The notes under the pieces: generated by a model
What the model was told of the DNA's origin: nothing
Databases searched by the model: none
The model's input: only the letters and a program-made list of their open reading frames with translations
Program-made: the position numbers and the translations under genes
Shown: positions 62,057 through 64,000 of the stretch, piece by piece
Layout: each line of letters opens with the position of its first letter
Numbering within the stretch: the first letter of the stretch is position 1
Source of the DNA: Rotaria macrura
Lineage: Eukaryota > Rotifera > Eurotatoria > Philodinida > Philodinidae
Direction: 5' to 3'
Length of the DNA: 64,000 nucleotides
NCBI GenBank assembly: GCA_900239685.1
Contig: OENT01000451.1
Coordinates: 1-64,000, forward strand

Positions 62057-64000
62057 ACTCAATCTGATGGCTTGAACACTCTGGGTTAGTGTCATTGATT
62101 GCTTGGGTAGTGTTACTGACGCTTATTTGAAAAACAAGACGAAGAAGTGACGAATATCAAGACAGTACTATAAATTCATGATAATGACAAAACTGCTTTG
62201 GATCATTCACTGATGCCTAATACTTTTATGTCGAAATACAAAATCTCAGAATAACTGAGTGATAGATGTAGGTTTGTGTGATCATGTATCAACGCTAGCG
62301 TGCATGTAAGTAGACCGAGTAAAAACAAGTTTTTTCATTGTGATCTATCCTTTTCGAACCCCCGTTACAATTGACTGTCTGAAAATATCTTTATCCGATC
62401 AATTTTAATCTTCAGCAGAGCTTCCTACCAAGTTTGATTCAATACAAAAGTCTTATCACCAGTCCAACTTGAAGTTTGTGTCTTGGATGATAAATAATAA
62501 AGTTTCTTTTCGTATTGGTCGATTCCGATTATAAGGGCTGCACTGTTCGATTGAAAATCCTTGGAAAAATTTGATTTATTTAAATTTTTACATAATTTTT
62601 ATAATCAAAATTAAAAGGATATCCTTTCAAGTGAAGATGAACATCTACGGCATACCTCAATGCTCATTTTCTATGAGAATTTTTTCTTAAATCAACCTAT
62701 GAAATTAACACCTTGCTATTGTCTATGAAGAGTGACACTGGTGCTTAAAAATAAAACCTTAGTGTCTCTGTATCTGTTCTAGTTTGACATTGTATGCGAA
62801 AGTTTCAAATGTTATCTAATTCGAAGAGTTCAAGTCATTTACAACAAATGACTCTAAATAGACAAGAGACAATAAAAATAAATATATCAAAGGGATGAAA
62901 CTAATTAGCTAAACATGTAGCTCAACTCGATATCATTTACTAGTTGAGCAGAAGAAGCAAACCTAGTTGATCGATGTTAAAATTTTCTTGGAATTGTTCA
63001 ATTTGTTTGACGAATCTTTGAGCATTTTTTCTGTCTAGTGTCATGTAACTACACTCATAGAAACAGAACTGACTTATAATCATAGTACTTTTCATAGATA
63101 CGGCTGTGCAATTCTCAAAGGTCTGTATCTTTTGATTTTCTATTTATTTGATAAGCTTGTGATTTTATAATTTAATACAGATAAACGAAATACATGATCG
63201 AGACTAGCATGAGTTACTAAGAAAAGAAATCTACGTATATTGTAAAATTGTATCTGTTAGTCTGAAGTCTATTTTTCCTTTGTTGAGCCTGTGAATAGAA
63301 TTGTAGCAGACCAACTCACTCGTCAAAAAACTGATTTCGGTCTAGCATCTGCTTTTCTTCCTCTTCTGAACAGAGCCGACAAGCAGGTCAAGTTTGGTCA
63401 CAAAAAAATGAGCATTTGGCAGTTTTAATTCGCTATGAAATATTTCTGACGAACGTTTTAATCATTTTGTTTTTATTTACGAGTTCTTATCAACTACAGT
63501 TGATAAGAACTCGTACAAGCACGAACCATACAGAAAGCCAAATAGGAGAGTCAAGATTAATCAAATATTCAACATTTTTCTCACACGAAAGATTTTCGCA
63601 TCGAATTTCACACGGATTGTAACGAACAAAATCGTTTCAAGACAAAGCACTATCAACTGAGTATTACTTAATATTCAGTATCCAATCAAGTTCTGATAAA
63701 TTACTCAAAAAAACTTGCTGCACATGAGACAAGAACCCGTTGCTAATGAGTATGAGAGTATTGTGTTGATGAAATCATTCATTTCGTGTATCGATACCCA
63801 AGAAAACCCAACACATACCTGTAGATAGATCTCACACTTTCCCTGAACTCTCCGCATACACTTCATGGTTTAATTCATAACAAAGTTGAATTCTTATAGT
63901 TGAACAGACGACAGAGAAAACAGATGTTCAACAAGAATAGCTAATCATTTCTATCATCTGAATGTGTTCCATCAATAAAGTGTACTGTAAATTGAGTTAA
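62057..64000. other. Gene-poor end of the window
   Basis: A perfect short inverted repeat (GAGTTCTTATCAACT / AGTTGATAAGAACTC at 63481-63512) forms a hairpin. No supported exon. Confidence 0.45.

Noticed and set aside
1-64000. CRISPR arrays, bacterial operons, rRNA genes
   Set aside because: No regularly spaced direct repeats or rRNA-like sequence seen; spliced animal genes show that this is eukaryotic nuclear DNA.

Overview
The window is AT-rich eukaryotic nuclear DNA. Its genes are interrupted by many short GT-AG introns, mostly about 50-80 nt, with a few of 0.5-1.6 kb. The recognisable genes are animal ones: an AP-2 transcription factor, a band 4.1 FERM protein, an EVI5-type TBC/coiled-coil protein, a cytochrome b561 protein and a five-LIM protein. 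Compact genes with tiny introns, AT richness and decayed hAT elements fit an invertebrate; a bdelloid rotifer is my best guess, but this is inference.

Layout: a possible terminal exon from a gene starting left of the window (204-509); TFAP2 on the minus strand (5432-7160, six exons); a foldback element (10328-10698); a hAT relic with near-perfect 8-bp target-site duplications (11182-12310); an intronless cytochrome b561 gene on minus (14606-15388); a second hAT relic with perfect 8-bp duplications (16890-17865); a small secreted-peptide precursor on minus (19485-19832); and a band 4.1-like gene on plus (20880-26331, 17 exons). An 8-kb gene-poor stretch follows. Then come EVI5 on minus (34573-39402, 17 coding exons plus an internal alternative first exon) and an alpha/beta hydrolase on minus (40862-44103, eight exons). 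After another gene-poor stretch come a five-LIM protein on plus (51057-53091), a hAT-type MITE (54138-54291), a CG-rich foldback element (55044-55342), an acidic-tailed hypothetical gene on plus (56066-56638), and weaker candidate exons.

Exon junctions were read by eye. For the multi-exon genes, the exon lengths sum to whole codon numbers and reading frame is kept at every junction. The genes do not form an operon or a common pathway. They are ordinary animal housekeeping and developmental genes: transcription (TFAP2), cortical cytoskeleton (4.1), Rab regulation (EVI5), membrane redox (cyt b561), lipid or ester metabolism (hydrolase) and cytoskeletal scaffolding (LIM).

The most notable points are: the apparent internal promoter and first exon in EVI5, which would give an isoform lacking the TBC domain; the peptide precursor whose stop-free 54-nt intron itself encodes a second signal-peptide-like stretch; and a group of hAT relics and derivatives that share GGGCAGG-type subterminal repeats.
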